From NCBI GenBank assembly GCA_021234155.1, contig JAJEKV010000033.1, positions 12,905,614 through 12,969,613 of the forward strand: a stretch of 64,000 bases of DNA, read 5' to 3'. Source of the DNA: Isoetes taiwanensis (taxonomy: Eukaryota > Streptophyta > Lycopodiopsida > Isoetales > Isoetaceae). Below the pieces are notes generated by a model. It was not told the DNA's origin. It did not search any database and was given only the letters and a program-made list of their open reading frames with translations. The position numbers and the translations under genes are program-made. Positions 61,482-64,000 of this stretch are shown here, in pieces. The first letter of the stretch is position 1, and each line of letters opens with the position of its first letter.

Positions 61482-62447
61482 TTCTCGACTCGCGAGTCGA
61501 GAATGCCTCAGCTTGCCAACAATCCAGGAAGTACAAGCCTTCTTCTCGACTCGCGAGTCGAGAATCTCTCGTCTCGCGAGGTGAGAACAGGGAGTGTACC
61601 CCCTGGATTGTTGGCTGGTTGAGGCAATCTCGAATCGTGAGTCGAGAACGCAGACAGCTACCCAAGGTCCTTCTAGTCCTCGAGAGCCAGCCAATGCCTT
61701 TTGTGCATTCTCGACTCGCGAGTCGAGAATGTCATGCACAGCCAATGGCTCTGTGTCCGGTCGCAGGTGCCTCTACCCAGTTCGATCCACTCCCCTTCGA
61801 ACCATCTTCGTCGAATATTGCGAAGGGCCTGGCTCCGACTGGGTGGAGGCCTCTACGACGAACCAGAGACGTGCTGGCTGTCTTCTCGACTCGTGAGTCG
61901 AGAAGACCCGCTAGTCGAGAATCCCAGTGCATTCTTCTGTGTCTTGTCACAGGCGCCTGCAGACAGTCTTAGCCACTCTCCTTCAAATTATCTTCCTCAA
62001 GTATTGCGAAGGGAAGTGGCCCTGACTGTCTGCAGGCCTCTGGGTCAAACCACAGGGGGCTTTTTCGACATGTTTTCTCGTGCATTCTCGACTCGCAAGT
62101 CGAGAATCCCTTAGACAGCCAATTATCCCGTGTCTGGTCGTAGGTTCCTCGACCCAGTCAGAGCCACTCTCCTTCGAACCATCTTCCTCGAATATTGCGA
62201 AGAGGAGGGGCTCGGACTGGGTGGAGGCCTCTGCAACTAACCACAGGGAAATGCATCCTTAAGGCCTCAGCCACCCAACTTTATTTTCTACTGAAGACTC
62301 GATAATGCCATAGGTTGGCTTGCTGTCTGCATCCTCGACTCGCGAGTCGAGGATGCAGGCATCAAGCCAACACTGGGATTCTCGACTTGCGAGTCGAGGA
62401 TGCAGGCATGAAGCCAACACTGGGATTCTCGACTCGCAAGTCGAGAA
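61482..62447. repeat. Nine copies of a perfect ~22-bp palindrome
   Basis: The core is TCTCGACTCGCGAGTCGAGA, extended by one T and one A in most copies. Copies start at 61482, 61543, 61627, 61708, 61883, 62085, 62331, 62379 and 62426. At 62331 both arms change together (CCTCG and CGAGG), keeping the palindrome; other copies have single mismatches. The array alternates with the ~80-bp hairpins. It lies in what would be the first long intron of the minus-strand DUF8039 gene at 63.1-63.4 kb. Confidence 0.92.
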
Positions 62448-62582
62448 TCCCTTAACCATCCTATTCTCATGTGCCTCTAGTCCTAGGTTTAGTCCTAGGT
62501 GCCTCTATCCCGTCTGAGCCACTCTCCTCGAACCATCTTCCTCGAATATTGCGAAGGGGAGTGGCCCGGACTGGGTGGAGGC
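61769..62582. repeat. Four ~80-bp hairpin units with compensatory stem changes
   Basis: Units lie at 61769-61850, 61955-62037, 62147-62228 and 62511-62582, about 180-190 bp apart (the last gap is double). All share GAACCATCTTC.TCGAATATTG and CGAAGG in the loop side. The outer stem is GCCTCTACCCAGT with ACTGGGTGGAGGC in unit 1 but GCCTGCAGACAGTC with GACTGTCTGCAGGC in unit 2: different sequence, same pairing. With the palindromes they form one ~185-bp compound repeat. Confidence 0.85.
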
Positions 62583-62730
62583 CTCTGGGACTAACCACAG
62601 GGGGATGCATTTGAACTACATCAAAAAGGCCCTAGACCTAGCATTATCTATACACAACTAGCATGCCTAACAGATACTCGGACCGATGCTTCTAAACAGA
62701 ATGGAAGGCATTCCAAGCAAAAATACAGAC

Positions 62731-63020
62731 AGATGAAACTGTTCGCGAGTTGCTCCGATTTATAGTTCCCTTGCTGAGCATCTCTCAACCTAGAGAGTAT
62801 CTCGACGCTGAAATATGCTCAACAAGGAAACCATAAATCGGGCGAGCTGTCGAACAGTTCCATGGTCAAAACAAGGAGTTGTTCGCTTGCTACTCCGATC
62901 CATTGTTTCCGTGCCCAGCATCTCTCAACCCAGAGAGTATATTTCATCTCTCGACGCTGAAATATGCTGGACAAGGAAATGATAAATCCGCCGAGCTTTC
63001 GAGCAGTTCCATGTTCTATA
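62731..63020. repeat. Two copies of a ~135-bp long hairpin
   Basis: Each copy has GAGTTGCTCCGATTTATAG-like and CATCTCTCAACC.AGAGAG segments in the left arm and loop, and ATATGCT...ACAAGGAAA in the right arm. Copy 1 pairs TGCTGAGCAT with ATGCTCAACA; copy 2 pairs GTGCCCAGCAT with ATGCTGGACA, so paired bases changed together. Both end CAGTTCCATG. Confidence 0.75.
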
Positions 63021-63072
63021 CACATCTGGCATGTTCTACACACATAATGAAATAGGAATCTCTGAAACTCAC

Positions 63073-63374
63073 CTCTTCTCGCAAGAACTCCTTGGGCCAT
63101 TATATCACAGATCCCACGGCCTCACGGAGAGTCTTCGCTTCTTCTGTTGGCCTCATCAACAATGCATCCCCATCAAATACTTCTATCAAAGCGATTCTCG
63201 CGTATCCCTCTTCCATGGCGTTGCAGTGAAGTGTTCCCGTGTCTTGCAGCTCATATCTGCTTGCTACCTTAGCCCCGTGCACATCGATCAAATCAACTAT
63301 TTGCAAAAAGACACGCAGTTAGAAATAGACACAGAGTAAGGCACTGTTAGGAGCTTACAGCGTCGTGGCGCCAT
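63073..63374 (-). pseudogene. DUF8039-like gene, copy D, first two exons
   Basis: Exon 1 (63374-63359) encodes MAPRR and ends at GTAAGC. Exon 2 (63296-63073) starts after TTTGCAAATAG and reads DLIDVHGAKVASRYELQDTG, MEEGYARIALIEVFDGDALL and LREAVGSVI, then a TAA, then WPKEFLREE and a GTGAGT donor. The MAxxx mini-exon followed by a DUF8039-like exon is the layout of copy A. The in-frame TAA just before the conserved WP shows decay. No further exon is recognised on the minus strand beyond the palindrome array. Confidence 0.6.
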
Positions 63375-63673
63375 CCGTGAACTCGCGAACAATCGATCTC
63401 CGCCTCCGGTCGCTGTGCGCCCCGCTGCCGAACTAAGTGCCCGAAAATCTCCACTGCACTCACTAAGTCCCTGGAAGTGAATGAATTTGGAATTGGTGTT
63501 TGGGCGGGATAAAGCTGGCCGTGCTGTACCCTTAGCCCGCTTTTTTTCCTTGAATCATTGTGTGTCCTTAATTTCAAATTTAAGAACACGCCCGACCTTT
63601 TTTTACGTGCAGTCCTAAACCTTCCAAGGCGCGGAAGAGGCTCAATTTACAAGGGAATCCGAGCAGCAAGAAG
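63375..63673. promoter_or_regulatory. Divergent intergenic region between copy D and a plus-strand ORF
   Basis: About 300 bp separate the starts. It contains TTTCAAATTTAAG, similar in kind to AATTCAAATTTGAAATT in the divergent region at 42.1 kb. No firm promoter element is identified. Confidence 0.35.
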
Positions 63674-64000
63674 ATGCGGGGGCATACAGATATGGCGACT
63701 CCATCGAAGAAGCGAGGCACCGGAGCGGAAGCTGGTTCAAGCGGCACCAAGAAAAGAAAGACAGTGACTCCAGATGAGCTCTCGGTTTTGTGTTCGGTCA
63801 GGATGCCTTTACTGATCCATCCTTCTGTCTTGCAGCATTCACTGCGGAGACGCTAGTGATCACTGGCCGAACTCCGTTCTTCGTTATCGAGGGATTGGAG
63901 ACAGAGCTGCTTGATACACCAGCAGATTCTTGGTGGTATGTCGAAGTATCAACAAGTGGGAAGGAGAAGGATCTGTTTCTGTGGCAAAGGGATAAGAAGA
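63674..64000 (+). CDS. Unidentified ORF running off the window, divergent from copy D
   Basis: From ATG 63674 (or 63692) it encodes MATPSKKRGTGAEAGSSGTK and KRKTVTPDEL, a basic, nuclear-localisation-like N-terminus. After a frame change near 63780 (frameshift or tiny intron) it continues FGQDAFTDPSFCLAAFTAET, LVITGRTPFFVIEGLETELL and SWWYVEVSTSGKEKDLFLWQ to the edge. The position matches that of the ParB-like gene relative to copy A, but I see no VNGNH-type box in the part available. Confidence 0.4.

Noticed and set aside
61482-62447. CRISPR-like array
   Set aside because: Repeats are palindromes with unequal spacing in plant nuclear DNA, spacers are themselves repeated hairpins, and no cas genes exist.

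Overview
This is nuclear DNA of a land plant. It is dominated by nested transposable elements and contains few intact genes. Three things support that reading: a long intron-less PLS-type pentatricopeptide-repeat gene, central exons of a plant BRE1/HUB-type ubiquitin ligase and an ANT/PLT-type AP2 factor, and a short nuclear copy of plastid rpoC1. The plain mix of Penelope-like, LINE, Copia, Helitron, hAT and SINE sequences suggests a large non-seed-plant genome, perhaps a fern; that last step is inference and I cannot name the species.

Layout. 0-1 kb: a frameshifted Penelope-like reverse transcriptase. 1.9-3 kb: the first exons of an unidentified gene with a CxxC motif. 4.5-12.7 kb: a decayed LINE split by a minus-strand Copia element (7020-12051, both LTRs, PBS and PPT visible), which itself carries a SINE with a 14-bp target duplication. 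13.6-16.7 kb: the PPR gene, the only clearly intact long gene. 18.9-22.7 kb: two GC-rich foldback elements and a minus-strand L1-type LINE. 23.4-32.1 kb: what looks like a Helitron that captured sense-oriented fragments of a PPR gene, an ANT-like AP2 gene and a BRE1/HUB gene, ending with a Pif1-helicase remnant and Helitron-type 3' hairpins; a non-autonomous LTR element (25078-29642, perfect 5-bp TSD) later landed in the BRE1 exon. 32-36.6 kb: intergenic DNA with a LINE tail and tandem repeats.

36.6-53.7 kb holds the most unusual material. A ParB-like plus methyltransferase-like gene (minus) lies head-to-head with a gene (plus) encoding DUF8039-like modules, a cysteine cluster and a DDE/RNase-H-like domain resembling DUF7869. 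Fifteen copies of a 22-bp palindrome with a two-base variable centre sit only in their introns and flanks. A divergent pair of small paralogous ORFs and a 139-codon ORF lie alongside. The plus-strand gene is broken: its C-terminal part is on the minus strand 5 kb away, and a LINE is broken with the same polarity. One inversion of about 6.5 kb explains both. A GA-rich Helitron and a hAT-type MITE lie inside the inverted block.

55.9-64 kb: the rpoC1 fragment; a second, diverged DUF8039/DDE gene with two frameshifts and a stop; a ~1.1-kb array of a different perfect palindrome alternating with ~80-bp hairpins whose stems show compensatory changes; and the first exons of a third DUF8039 gene, again head-to-head with a plus-strand ORF that runs off the window. 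The repeated association of divergent gene pairs with short palindrome arrays is the best candidate here for an undescribed mobile or segregation-like system.
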